A stretch of DNA of 64,000 nucleotides from positions 186,001 to 250,000 of the forward strand of contig CBFHHY010000001.1 in NCBI GenBank assembly GCA_965655795.1, in the 5' to 3' direction. Position 1 is the first letter of the stretch. Each line of letters opens with the position of its first letter. The position numbers and the translations under genes are program-made. This document shows, one piece after another, positions 9,922 to 18,347 of the stretch. The notes below the pieces were generated by a model. It searched no databases and was not told the origin of the DNA. It saw nothing but the letters and a program-made list of their open reading frames with translations. Origin of the DNA: TMED14 sp002167805. GTDB lineage: Bacteria; Bacteroidota; Bacteroidia; Flavobacteriales; Schleiferiaceae.

Positions 9922-10485
9922 TTATTTGTATTGAAAAGGACTATTAAAATTCTTCATTTTTGACAATTGAGTATCTTTTTCAGAGATTTTAAACTCATTT
10001 TCTGGTATTCCAGAAAGTTGACCCCAATTTATATTTAAATTTTTATCATTGAAAAGAATACCGCCTTCATTTTCTTTAGAATAGTAGTTAGTGCATTTAT
10101 ACTGGAAGCGAGTATCATCCTCAAGGGTTATAAATCCATGAGCAAACCCTTCAGGAATAAATAATTGCCGTTTATTTTTTTCAGATAGTAGTTCAGCATG
10201 CCATTTCCCATAGTCTGGTGATCCTTTTCTTAAGTCAACAGCGATATCATATACTGACCCCGATGTAACTCTAACTAATTTAGATTGAGAGAATGGTGGC
10301 GTTTGAAAATGAAGTCCCCTAAGCGTTCCTTTGCGGCTAAAACTCTCATTGTCTTGAACAAAATTTTTAATCCCTCCGGGAAGAACATCGCATCTGAAGC
10401 TTTCAAAAAAATAACCTCTTTCATCAGAAAAAATAGTCGGCTCAAATATCAATAGATCACTGATTTTTGTTGGTATTTGTTTCAT
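9922..10485 (-). CDS. rfbC: dTDP-4-dehydrorhamnose 3,5-epimerase
   Basis: Cupin-fold enzyme of dTDP-L-rhamnose synthesis, 187 aa, normal family length. Diagnostic motifs are DERGYFFE near residue 21, the catalytic histidine in LRGLHFQ, SGSVYDIAVDLRKGSPDYGKW, and PEGFAHGF. The other rhamnose genes (rfbA, rfbB, rfbD) are not in this window, so it stands alone and is linked instead to a lytic transglycosylase and uvrA downstream on the same strand. A 156-base gap separates it from mtaB upstream; no perfect -7 box was seen there. Confidence 0.93.
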   Translation of the reverse strand: MKQIPTKISDLLIFEPTIFSDERGYFFESFRCDVLPGGIKNFVQDNESFSRKGTLRGLHFQTPPFSQSKLVRVTSGSVYDIAVDLRKGSPDYGKWHAELLSEKNKRQLFIPEGFAHGFITLEDDTRFQYKCTNYYSKENEGGILFNDKNLNINWGQLSGIPENEFKISEKDTQLSKMKNFNSPFQYK

Positions 10486-10641
10486 AGGTCAGATTCTTAA
10501 AAAATATTTGCTTGTCCAGTTTATTAAAGATTCATAACTAGTAGTTACAATATTACGCTCAAAAAGCACATTTTTATAAGGAATTTGTTTTCCGGCAAAT
10601 TTGCTAAAAGTACCTCTTGATTCACGAACTAGTAGAATTCC

Positions 10642-11979
10642 TCATACGACCATTGCATCTTTGGATTCATAGAATTCTAAACAATCGTCAAATTGGATTT
10701 CACCGATATATCCATACTCAACATTTCCAGCTTTACAAATATCATATTTAGCTGAAACTCTTATGTAATTTTCCGTATAGCCATACATTCTACCTTTTCG
10801 CATTGAATCTTCCCAAAGCACTTTTCGAAGTGTTCCTTTATGCGATTCTGCAAATGATCTGGATTTTTTTACACTCAGAAGTTTTAATCTATGATTTCTT
10901 GCTTTTCTCTCAACTTTTGGAATGATATTATCAAAATTTTCAGCTTCTGTATCTGGTCGCTCAGAGTATGTGAAAACATGTAAATAGCTTATTGGTAAAT
11001 TATTCAAGAAATTTAGCGAGTCTAAAAAATGTTCCTCTGTTTCACCGGGAAATCCTACTATTACGTCTACACCTATTGCTGAATCCGGCATAAGGTTTTT
11101 TATTTTTTTAACTCTTTCAGAATACAACTCCCGGTTATAACGTCTTTTCATTTTTCCAAGGATTTCGTTATTGCCACTTTGAAGTGGTATATGGAAGTGT
11201 GGAACAAATTTTTCACTATTCGATACAAATTCGATTATTTCATCAGTTAATAAATTGGGCTCTATTGATGAAATTCTAATTCTGTCAAGACCTGATAATT
11301 TGTTAAGATCTTTGAGCAAGTCAATAAAATTGTGATCGTGTTTTTTGTTTCCGTGCTCTCCTTTACCATAGTCTCCAATATTTACTCCAGTTAAAACTAT
11401 TTCTTTGACCCCGATTTTGACCAAATTTCTGGCTTGTAATATAATTTGATTAACCGGCGCTGATCTACTAATTCCTCTCGCCATAGGAATTGTACAATAA
11501 GAACATTTATAATCACACCCGTCTTGAACTTTCAAAAATGCTCGAGTTCGATCCCCCATACTATATGCAGAATCGTAATTATTTATATCACTAACATCAC
11601 AACTATGGATTATTGTTTCTTCGAATTTGTCTAGGTCATTAATAAATTTTCTTAAGTGCAGTTTATCAGCTCCTCCAAGCACTAAATCGACACCCTCTAA
11701 TGCGGCTATCTCGCTAGGTCTTAATTGAGCGTAACAGCCAGTTACAACGATAAATGAATTTGAGTTAGCTCTTAGGGCTTTTCTAACTATTGATCTGCAT
11801 TCAGTATCAGCTTTTTCCGTAACTGAGCAAGTATTAATTACAACAAGATCTGCTCCTTTTTCGAGTTTCACTGTTTCCATTCCTGCATCATTTAAATCCC
11901 TTGCAATGGTACTAGTCTCCGCAAAATTTAGTTTACAACCCAGAGTGTGAAATGCCACTGTTTTTTCATTTAAATCCAT
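10642..11979 (-). CDS. mtaB: tRNA N6-threonylcarbamoyladenosine (t6A37) methylthiotransferase
   Basis: Radical-SAM enzyme that converts t6A37 to ms2t6A37 in tRNA; 445 aa. The N-terminal MTTase domain binds one Fe-S cluster through cysteines in HTLGCKLNFAE, NTCSVT and TGCYAQ. The radical-SAM triad is CDYKCSYC, followed by TIPMARG and the conserved TGVNIGDYG. The HTLGCKLNFAE opening assigns it to the MtaB rather than MiaB or RimO subfamily. A perfect Bacteroidota -7 box (TAAATTTG) ends only 4 bases upstream of the ATG, so the mRNA should be leaderless. Divergent from the solute-binding protein gene; ATGs are 40 bp apart. Confidence 0.92.
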   Translation of the reverse strand: MDLNEKTVAFHTLGCKLNFAETSTIARDLNDAGMETVKLEKGADLVVINTCSVTEKADTECRSIVRKALRANSNSFIVVTGCYAQLRPSEIAALEGVDLVLGGADKLHLRKFINDLDKFEETIIHSCDVSDINNYDSAYSMGDRTRAFLKVQDGCDYKCSYCTIPMARGISRSAPVNQIILQARNLVKIGVKEIVLTGVNIGDYGKGEHGNKKHDHNFIDLLKDLNKLSGLDRIRISSIEPNLLTDEIIEFVSNSEKFVPHFHIPLQSGNNEILGKMKRRYNRELYSERVKKIKNLMPDSAIGVDVIVGFPGETEEHFLDSLNFLNNLPISYLHVFTYSERPDTEAENFDNIIPKVERKARNHRLKLLSVKKSRSFAESHKGTLRKVLWEDSMRKGRMYGYTENYIRVSAKYDICKAGNVEYGYIGEIQFDDCLEFYESKDAMVV

Positions 11980-11983
11980 AGTT

Positions 11984-11991
11984 CAAATTTA
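11984..11991 (-). promoter_or_regulatory. -7 box of mtaB
   Basis: TAAATTTG on the minus strand fits the Bacteroidota -7 consensus TAnnTTTG. It ends 4 bases before the mtaB ATG, so transcription would start at or within a base or two of the start codon. No clear -33 TTG was seen. Confidence 0.6.
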
Positions 11992-12006
11992 GGGCTTTTG
12001 ATCGGC

Positions 12007-12014
12007 TATCTTTG
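12007..12014 (+). promoter_or_regulatory. -7 box of the solute-binding protein gene
   Basis: TATCTTTG on the plus strand matches TAnnTTTG and ends 4 bases before the ATG at 12019. It decides the start: the in-frame TTG at 11998 would lie upstream of the promoter box and cannot be the initiation codon of a transcript made here. Confidence 0.62.
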
Positions 12015-12018
12015 GATT

Positions 12019-13644
12019 ATGTTTTGTTTGTTAAAATATCTACCTCTGCTTTCATTGGCATTTTTAATTTCATGTGATTCATATCCCAAAGAGGATGCTG
12101 GGGAGGTATTTCGCTATAATGAAGCCTCCGGTATAGCCTCGTTAGATCCAATTTATTCGAGAGATCAGGGCAGTAATTGGATATCTAAGCAAATATTTAG
12201 TACTCTCGTAGATACCGATTCGTCTTTAAACATTCTTCCTAACCTTGCCGAATCATGGACGGTTGACAATCAAGGTTTAGTTTATAATTTTTCTCTGAGG
12301 TCAGATGTATTTTTTCATAATTCTCCATGTTTTAGCAAAGGTTCAAAAAAATTGACCTCGAAAGATGTTGTTTATTCCTTGAATAGATTAAAAAATCCTT
12401 CTCTGGGATCTCCAGGTGCCTGGGTTTTAGAAAACGTAAATAATATTAGATCTGATGGGTTATTTAATGTTTTAATATCTCTTCATAAACCTGACCCTTC
12501 TTTCCTGGGTAAACTAAGTATTCCTTATTGCGGAATTGTGCCGATTGAAGCAATAGAGTATTATGGAAATGAGTTTTCATTTAAGCCAGTAGGTTCAGGT
12601 CCCTTTTTCCTTAAAGCTTGGAGATTAAAAGATAAGCTTGTTCTCAGGCGAAATCGAAGATTTTATCAGAAAGATTTAGAGGGTGGTTCTCTACCTTATT
12701 TGGAGGCAGTTTCAGTTCGATTTATTCCAGATAGGCAAGCTGCTTTTTTAGAATTCATCAAGGGAAATTTAGACTTTTTAACCGGAGTTGACGCTTCTTA
12801 TAAGGATCAATTATTTACAAAGGATGGTTTCTTAAAAGAATATTGGTCTAAGAAGTATAAACTTTATAGGACACCATTTTTAAACACTGAATTTATAGGC
12901 ATTCGATCTACAGACCCATATCCTTCTTACCTATCTGATTCCCAAGTACGTAGAGCATTAAATTTATCAATTGATCGAAACAGTATGATTAAATACTTAA
13001 AAAATGGAATTGGTAAGTCAGCCTATGGAGGCATTATACCCATTGGTTTAAAGGGACACAGAGAAAAAGCGGCATGGGAAAATCCTTTTTTATTTCAAAA
13101 AGATTCCGCTATTGGTCTTTTAAAGGCTTCGGGTATTTTCAAGAATTCAGCGGAAGGTTCATTGGATCCGATTATTTTATCTACAACCTCAAGCTATCGA
13201 GACTTGTGTGAGTATATTCAAAATGCATGGGAAGAGATTGGGATTCCGGTTCAAATTGATGTTTTGCCAGCAGCAGTATTCAGAGAGGATAAGTCTAATG
13301 GAAGACTTCCGGTTTACAGAGCTAGTTGGATCGCAGATTATCCTGACTCTGAAAATTATTTAATGCTTTTTGAGAGCAAAATGTCAGCTCCCAACGGGCC
13401 TAATTCATCTTTATTTAAAGATTCTGAATACGACGATTTAGTCAGAAAAGGAAAACATGGAAGTAGTGACTCTTTGCGAGGCTACTATTTTATGCAAGCT
13501 GATCAAAAATTACATGATGAATCTCGACTAATCCCCTTGATATATGATGAAAGCATTCGAGTCTTACCAAAAGAATGGCTTGGTCTTTCTTCTCACCCGA
13601 TGAATTGGCTTGACTTAAGAAGGGTTAGAAAAGAAAAAGGTTAG
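12019..13644 (+). CDS. ABC transporter substrate-binding lipoprotein (SBP family 5, peptide/nickel type)
   Basis: Extracytoplasmic solute-binding protein of the DppA/OppA type, 541 aa, normal length. The start at ATG 12019 gives a lipoprotein signal MFCLLKYLPLLSLAFLISC with the lipobox cysteine at residue 19. SBP_bac_5 features include LDPIYSRDQGS, LAESWTVD followed by the FSLRSDVFFH strand, LTSKDVVYSLNRL, and VRRALNLSIDR. No permease or ATPase genes lie next to it, so it is an orphan component and the ligand (peptide is the default guess) cannot be told. Divergent from mtaB, and 7 bases from the convergent EEP-family gene. Confidence 0.87.
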   Translation: MFCLLKYLPLLSLAFLISCDSYPKEDAGEVFRYNEASGIASLDPIYSRDQGSNWISKQIFSTLVDTDSSLNILPNLAESWTVDNQGLVYNFSLRSDVFFHNSPCFSKGSKKLTSKDVVYSLNRLKNPSLGSPGAWVLENVNNIRSDGLFNVLISLHKPDPSFLGKLSIPYCGIVPIEAIEYYGNEFSFKPVGSGPFFLKAWRLKDKLVLRRNRRFYQKDLEGGSLPYLEAVSVRFIPDRQAAFLEFIKGNLDFLTGVDASYKDQLFTKDGFLKEYWSKKYKLYRTPFLNTEFIGIRSTDPYPSYLSDSQVRRALNLSIDRNSMIKYLKNGIGKSAYGGIIPIGLKGHREKAAWENPFLFQKDSAIGLLKASGIFKNSAEGSLDPIILSTTSSYRDLCEYIQNAWEEIGIPVQIDVLPAAVFREDKSNGRLPVYRASWIADYPDSENYLMLFESKMSAPNGPNSSLFKDSEYDDLVRKGKHGSSDSLRGYYFMQADQKLHDESRLIPLIYDESIRVLPKEWLGLSSHPMNWLDLRRVRKEKG

Positions 13645-13651
13645 TTCCTGT

Positions 13652-14725
13652 TCAAAATGGAGCGATTTCCACTATTAAGGGATTATGATCACTCCATTCT
13701 TGTTTTAGAGTTGAAGAAGAAATGATACTCATATCCTTTGGACATAATATCCAGTCAATTCTTAAAGGGATGTTCCATAGGTTGTTAAAAGTGGATCCTA
13801 AACCTCTTCCAGCTTTTGCAAATGAGTCATTCTTTTTTGATGTTACTCGCAGATACGTATTAGATGTGGGTGTTTCATTAAAATCTCCGGCAAAAACAAC
13901 AGGGATAGTTGATTTAGTTTCCCATTTTATTATTTGATCTAGCTGTTGACTTCTTTTTTTTGCATTTTTATTTAAACTCTGAAAACTTTTAATGAAGAAT
14001 TTATTAATACCAATATCGTTTTCTTCTATGGATGCGTTATTGATATCAAAAGTTGTTGTCAGCAGATGAATATTAGCAATCCTAAGTGTGTCTATATTTC
14101 CATTGGGCTCACTGATTTGAATATCGGCCCAAACAAATTCTTTATGTCCCTTTGAGCTATGGACATACTTTTCGCTACCCCATTGTAAAATCGGGAATTT
14201 TGATACAATTGTCAGGAGTTTATCGTCACCAGAAACACCGTATGGAAATCTATACTTGACGAGTTTAGAGGCTGCGCTTAATAAGTTGTCCTCTTGGAAA
14301 CATATAATATCGGGATTGATTTCCATAATCCAGTTTCCCATTTTTGATTCAGTACTTTTTAATTCTGTCCAATTTAGATTTTTCCAATGATGAACGTTCC
14401 ACGTACCTATTTTAATAACTGGAACATTAATTTCTTTTGGGCCGAAATTAAAACTAGCAAGAGCCTTCCATTGAGGATAAGTAAAAATAATTATAAACAA
14501 ACCCAAAAAAGCAGACGATTTTAGCTTGAGCAGAGATACGATTGTCCAAATTAAATGCCAGAAAATAAAAACTGGAAAGATGGAGGAAAATGGAGAGAAA
14601 ATTGAGATTGGATTCGGTGAAAAATAAAAACCGATACTAGAAAATAATGTGAAAGGAAGAGCAATCCACTGAGGCCAGTAGTAAAAATTAAATAAAGTTC
14701 GAATGGTAAATTTATTTTTCCCCAT
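13652..14725 (-). CDS. Membrane-anchored endonuclease/exonuclease/phosphatase (EEP) family protein
   Basis: 357 aa with about three N-terminal transmembrane segments (residues 15-95) followed by an EEP fold. EEP motifs are KIGTWNVHHW, INPDIICFQE (catalytic Glu), FAGDFNETP and WSDHNPLIVEI (catalytic Asp-His). These residues support a metal-dependent phosphodiesterase or phosphatase, but the substrate (nucleic acid, sphingomyelin-like lipid, inositol phosphate) is not determined. Its start overlaps the rhomboid gene by 14 bases, and this rhomboid-EEP arrangement is, from memory, common in Bacteroidota. It is the last gene of the mutL operon. Confidence 0.83.
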   Translation of the reverse strand: MGKNKFTIRTLFNFYYWPQWIALPFTLFSSIGFYFSPNPISIFSPFSSIFPVFIFWHLIWTIVSLLKLKSSAFLGLFIIIFTYPQWKALASFNFGPKEINVPVIKIGTWNVHHWKNLNWTELKSTESKMGNWIMEINPDIICFQEDNLLSAASKLVKYRFPYGVSGDDKLLTIVSKFPILQWGSEKYVHSSKGHKEFVWADIQISEPNGNIDTLRIANIHLLTTTFDINNASIEENDIGINKFFIKSFQSLNKNAKKRSQQLDQIIKWETKSTIPVVFAGDFNETPTSNTYLRVTSKKNDSFAKAGRGLGSTFNNLWNIPLRIDWILCPKDMSIISSSTLKQEWSDHNPLIVEIAPF

Positions 14726-15542
14726 ATTTTTCTAAAAATACCTTCTCTTTCTGATTTAAGTTTTCATATCCATTGTCATTAATCTTATCCAGTATCTTAT
14801 TAAGATATTTTGACCTGTCAATTGCTGAGTCCATTTCTTTTTCATCAATACTTAAATTATTAAATGATTTTTTTCTAAATAATTTTTTCAGTTTTAGTGG
14901 AGATGATATTTTCTTTTTATGATTTTTTAAATTTAATGATTCTGGATTCTTTGCTATTAAAAAACCTAGTAATCCTCCTCCTAAATGAGCCCATTCCCCT
15001 CCAAAATTGGATCCATTAAGCCCAGTTACTGAAATCAGAGTTAAACTCAGAGAAATTAACCATAAAGGAACTTTGATTACTCCAAAAAGGTAGACTGACA
15101 TTCTAGGAGAGAATCTGGTCGCAGCGAACAAAATAGAAAAAATTCCAGCAGATGCACCAACAATAATGACGGGTTTTTGCATTAATGACGATGCGATTAG
15201 AGAACTAATGCCTCCAAAAAGAATTCCGGCAAGGAATAATCTGATTATTTGATTTCCTCGCCAAAATGTGTGCAATAGATATGCAGAAAAGTAAAATGTA
15301 AAAACATTAAAAAGAAAATGAAAAAAACCGTTGTGAAGAAAGGCATAAGTTAATAACGAGTGAATCTTCCAACTAAAATTATTTTGGAGTCCAAAAAAAT
15401 TGAATAATAATTCTTCAAAGGGTAGATTTGTCAACCAACCTAGGGTTTCAACAAAACTTTGAAATAAAAAACATAAACATAATATGGCAATCCATTTATT
15501 AATGGTGGATTCCTGAATCCAATTAATAATTTGATTTATCAT
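14712..15542 (-). CDS. Rhomboid family intramembrane serine protease (second of a tandem pair)
   Basis: Polytopic membrane protein, 276 aa. The catalytic serine lies in GASAGIFSILF (about residue 130) and the histidine in WAHLGGGLLGFL; the loop W-R-like segment and HNGFFHFLFNVF (helix 2) also match rhomboids. After the last membrane segment a basic cytoplasmic tail of about 80 residues follows (K-rich, with LNKILDKINDNG), as in Bacteroidota rhomboids with a C-terminal DUF6576-type tail. It lies 3 bases downstream of another rhomboid gene and overlaps the EEP gene. The substrate is unknown. Confidence 0.9.
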   Translation of the reverse strand: MINQIINWIQESTINKWIAILCLCFLFQSFVETLGWLTNLPFEELLFNFFGLQNNFSWKIHSLLTYAFLHNGFFHFLFNVFTFYFSAYLLHTFWRGNQIIRLFLAGILFGGISSLIASSLMQKPVIIVGASAGIFSILFAATRFSPRMSVYLFGVIKVPLWLISLSLTLISVTGLNGSNFGGEWAHLGGGLLGFLIAKNPESLNLKNHKKKISSPLKLKKLFRKKSFNNLSIDEKEMDSAIDRSKYLNKILDKINDNGYENLNQKEKVFLEKYGEK

Positions 15543-15545
15543 GAT

Positions 15546-16232
15546 TTAAAAATGTCTCTGTCTTCCTTTCCAATATTTTATAAGCATGATGCCAAATAAC
15601 ATTCCTCCGATATGAGCAAAATGAGCGATGTTACTTGCACTATTCGTAAAACCATTAAATAGTTCAAATAAACCATAAAATGCAACAAAGTATTTAGCTC
15701 GAATTGGCATCAGAAAATATAAATATATTTTCTGATTTGGATATGTCATCCCATAACCTAATAATAAACCAAAGACAGCACCAGAGGCACCTACAGTTGG
15801 TGTCCAAAGTAATCTCTGACCACTCAAAGCATAGGACTCGATACCTGATATATTAAATGAATTAATGAACGAAAAATATTCAAACATGTTTACACCTAAA
15901 TGAATTAGAGCTGCTCCAAGTCCGGTGATAAAGTAATAGGTGAAAAACTTTCGTGAACCCCATAAATTCTCTAGGGGTGTTCCAAACATCCAAAGCGCAA
16001 ACATATTACCCAAAATATGCCCAAAATTCGATATGTCATGAAAAAATAAGTGCGTTACGAGTTGATAGGGTTGAAAAAATTCGGATTGAGGAATATAAAG
16101 TCCAAATATCCCTAATAAATTCATTCCCATTCGCCCAAAAATAATAGCAGCAAAAAATGCTAAGCCATTAATAATTAATAAATTTTTAATCACCGGAGGT
16201 AAAAAGGAAAATGCTTGAGGTCTAAAATTCAT
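15546..16232 (-). CDS. Rhomboid family intramembrane serine protease (first of a tandem pair)
   Basis: 228 aa, about six transmembrane helices. The catalytic dyad is visible as GASGAVFGLL (Ser) and HFAHIGGMLFG (His); HDISNFGHILGNMFALW matches the conserved helix-2 histidine/asparagine region, and the WxR-type loop is LWGSRKFF. It lacks the C-terminal tail found in its tandem neighbour, so the pair are diverged paralogs rather than a recent duplication. One base separates its start from the mutL stop, so translation is tightly linked to mutL. Confidence 0.92.
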   Translation of the reverse strand: MNFRPQAFSFLPPVIKNLLIINGLAFFAAIIFGRMGMNLLGIFGLYIPQSEFFQPYQLVTHLFFHDISNFGHILGNMFALWMFGTPLENLWGSRKFFTYYFITGLGAALIHLGVNMFEYFSFINSFNISGIESYALSGQRLLWTPTVGASGAVFGLLLGYGMTYPNQKIYLYFLMPIRAKYFVAFYGLFELFNGFTNSASNIAHFAHIGGMLFGIMLIKYWKGRQRHF

Positions 16233-16233
16233 A

Positions 16234-17997
16234 TTATTTAAATTGATATGCTAAGGCGTTTGAGTCTAGTATATGAGTAATCGTTTTTCCATATGGGTCT
16301 GTCCATGGATTATTACTTTGAAAAAGTAAATCCACGAAATCGGATAATTTAGAATCAGATTTTTCAGAATAACCGTTTGTAATTTTTGATAACCATGACA
16401 AGGCCAATTTTTTGTAATCTTTTTCTTCAGGATTTTGTAAAATAAATTCGTCTAAACACTTTATTCCCTCTGACTGACTTAAAAAAGCCGGTCCAGCAGA
16501 AAAAATGTAATGATCATGATTGTCTTCCCAATGATATCCCAGTTTTTTTAATTCATCATGCCATAATTCAATATTACTTTTAGAAATCAATTCTAATTTT
16601 TCAGGAAACACCCAGGATTGACTATTTATTCCCCCCCCATTTTCAAGAGCATTGATCAGGCTATCAAACAATATTCTTCGCTTAGCTCTTAGAGCATTAA
16701 TTATCACCAGGCTCGATTTGAGCTTCGTAACAATATAATTTGGGGGTAAAAAGAAATTTGAATGTTCAGAATTGACGTTAATATCATCGTCCCAATCACT
16801 ATCGAAACTGAATGAATTTTGCTTTACTTCTTTATTCTTTTTTGAAAAAAAATCAATTAATTCTGGTTTGTTTTTATCTTTCAGTTCAAAAGGATTAAAA
16901 TCAGGATTAACCCGAATTTTTGGAGGGGTAGTGATTTTCGATATTTTGTGACTGACATGTTGCTGAATATTATTTTCAAAATCTATTACAGGTCCTACTT
17001 GATGGATTCCTAGTGATCTTTTGACCGCAGAGCAAAGAATTTTAAAAACGAGATGCCCATCCTCAAATTTTACTTCTGTTTTTGCAGGGTGAACATTTAC
17101 ATCCACTCTGTCATTGGGTACAATAAGATCAATTACATATGCAGGATGCATATCAGGAGCAATTAATCCTTCAAATGCTTCAATAATTGCCTTGTGAATA
17201 TAATTGCTTTTTATTGGGCGTTTATTTAAAAATAAATACTGATTTCCCTTAACTTTTTTAGCACTTGAAGGTCTCAAAAGATAACCACTTATACTCACTG
17301 AATCTGTAGACTCTTCAATTGGGATTAAATTCTCATTAATTTTTTTACCCAATACATGGCTTATCCGCTGTCTCAAATTTTCGGGTTCAAAATGGGCTAG
17401 TTCCGTGTTATTGTGACTTAGAGTAAATCTGACCATCGGATTAGCAATTGATAGCTGGATGAAAATATCATTAATATGCTTAAATTCGATCAAGTCTGAT
17501 TTCAAAAATTGACGGCGCGCAGGAACATTATGGAATAAATTTTTGATTTTCATATTAACTCCCTTTGGCCCTGAAGTTTCCCTGACAGTGTTTTCGTGGG
17601 TATTATCGATAAATAATTCATAACACTTCCCTGCTAGGGTTTTGCTTATTAGGTGAACATGGGCAATTGCGCTTATGGAGGCAAGTGCTTCCCCCCTGAA
17701 GCCCAAAGTGTTAATTGAGAATAAATCTTCCGCAGACTTTAACTTTGAGGTGGCATGCCTTACAAAGGCCAATTTCATTTCATCTCTATTAATACCGTGT
17801 CCATTGTCGATAACTTGGATACTTGTTTTACCCGAATTTTTTATAAGTACATTAATTTCTGAAGCCCCAGAATCTAGGGAGTTTTCCATTAATTCTTTTA
17901 CTACAGACGCTGGTCTTTGGACTACTTCTCCTGCCGCTATTTGATTAGCGACATTTTCAGGAAGTATTGAGATTTGATTTTTCAACTTATTTGCCAT
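16234..17997 (-). CDS. mutL: DNA mismatch repair protein MutL, apparently without endonuclease motif
   Basis: GHKL ATPase that links MutS mismatch recognition to downstream repair; 587 aa. The N-terminal ATPase is intact: IAAGEVVQRPASVVKELMEN, DNGHGI, TLGFRGEALASI, and VDVNVHPAKTEVKF. The C-terminal dimerisation domain begins near residue 415, but where endonuclease-type MutLs have DQHA(x)2E(x)4E this protein has INALRAKRRILFDSL, and the terminal ACR/CPHGRP motif is replaced by NNPWTDPYGKT. Metal-binding residues therefore appear lost. The gene contains a run of eight G (16631-16638, minus sense), unusual in this AT-rich sequence. Gene order: small membrane protein, mutL, two rhomboids, EEP. 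Confidence 0.93.
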   Translation of the reverse strand: MANKLKNQISILPENVANQIAAGEVVQRPASVVKELMENSLDSGASEINVLIKNSGKTSIQVIDNGHGINRDEMKLAFVRHATSKLKSAEDLFSINTLGFRGEALASISAIAHVHLISKTLAGKCYELFIDNTHENTVRETSGPKGVNMKIKNLFHNVPARRQFLKSDLIEFKHINDIFIQLSIANPMVRFTLSHNNTELAHFEPENLRQRISHVLGKKINENLIPIEESTDSVSISGYLLRPSSAKKVKGNQYLFLNKRPIKSNYIHKAIIEAFEGLIAPDMHPAYVIDLIVPNDRVDVNVHPAKTEVKFEDGHLVFKILCSAVKRSLGIHQVGPVIDFENNIQQHVSHKISKITTPPKIRVNPDFNPFELKDKNKPELIDFFSKKNKEVKQNSFSFDSDWDDDINVNSEHSNFFLPPNYIVTKLKSSLVIINALRAKRRILFDSLINALENGGGINSQSWVFPEKLELISKSNIELWHDELKKLGYHWEDNHDHYIFSAGPAFLSQSEGIKCLDEFILQNPEEKDYKKLALSWLSKITNGYSEKSDSKLSDFVDLLFQSNNPWTDPYGKTITHILDSNALAYQFK

Positions 17998-18020
17998 TCG
18001 AAAACCCTTGAAAAAATAAT

Positions 18021-18305
18021 CTAGTTAAACCTTGAATAAGTTATTAATAAAGGCAATAGTTTAAACATTAACCATAAAATTATAAACGTGCTCAAAAGTA
18101 TAATTACCCTTTTATTCGTTTCATACCTTATATTTTTTCGTTTTTTTTCCCAGGATCTTCGTATTCTTCTTCTCCGATTTAAATGATCATTTAGACTTGT
18201 ATTTTCCAGTTTTTCAAGCTTTTCTTTTTGCTCGTCGAAATATCGATGTTGCAGCCTAAATCCTCGAGGCTTTCGTTGTTTAGAAAAAGAAAAAAATAGT
18301 CCCAT
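18021..18305 (-). CDS. Small basic single-pass membrane protein upstream of mutL
   Basis: 94 aa, function not recognised. The first ~65 residues are very basic (KQRKPRGFRLQHRYFD, NRRRRIRRSWEKKRK) and one hydrophobic helix follows at about residues 67-89, so a cytoplasmic basic domain tethered by a C-terminal helix is likely. Similar small proteins occur beside mutL in other Bacteroidota (recalled, not searched). A perfect -7 box TACCTTTG ends 7 bases upstream of the ATG, making this the likely first gene of the mutL operon. Confidence 0.75.
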   Translation of the reverse strand: MGLFFSFSKQRKPRGFRLQHRYFDEQKEKLEKLENTSLNDHLNRRRRIRRSWEKKRKNIRYETNKRVIILLSTFIILWLMFKLLPLLITYSRFN

Positions 18306-18312
18306 TTTATAT

Positions 18313-18320
18313 CAAAGGTA
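18313..18320 (-). promoter_or_regulatory. -7 box of the mutL operon
   Basis: TACCTTTG in the minus sense, 7 bases before the ATG of the small membrane protein gene at 18305. It faces the TACATTTC box of the divergent glycosidase gene 15 bases away. Confidence 0.6.
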
Positions 18321-18335
18321 AAGCCTTTTTTGGGC

Positions 18336-18343
18336 TACATTTC
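18336..18343 (+). promoter_or_regulatory. Probable -7 box of the glycosidase/serine hydrolase gene
   Basis: TACATTTC matches TAnnTTTG at all but the last base and ends 4 bases before the ATG at 18348, the same spacing as at mtaB and gatB. Confidence 0.42.
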
Positions 18344-18347
18344 TAAT

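Noticed and set aside
10595..10604. Perfect palindrome GCAAATTTGC in the rfbC-mtaB gap, a possible operator
   Set aside because: A 10-bp AT-centred palindrome is expected by chance in sequence this AT-rich, and there is no second copy or promoter box next to it.
17675..17944. Plus-strand frame of 89 codons opposite the mutL ATPase domain
   Set aside because: Lies entirely across the most conserved mutL motifs; no promoter box and composition of a shadow frame.
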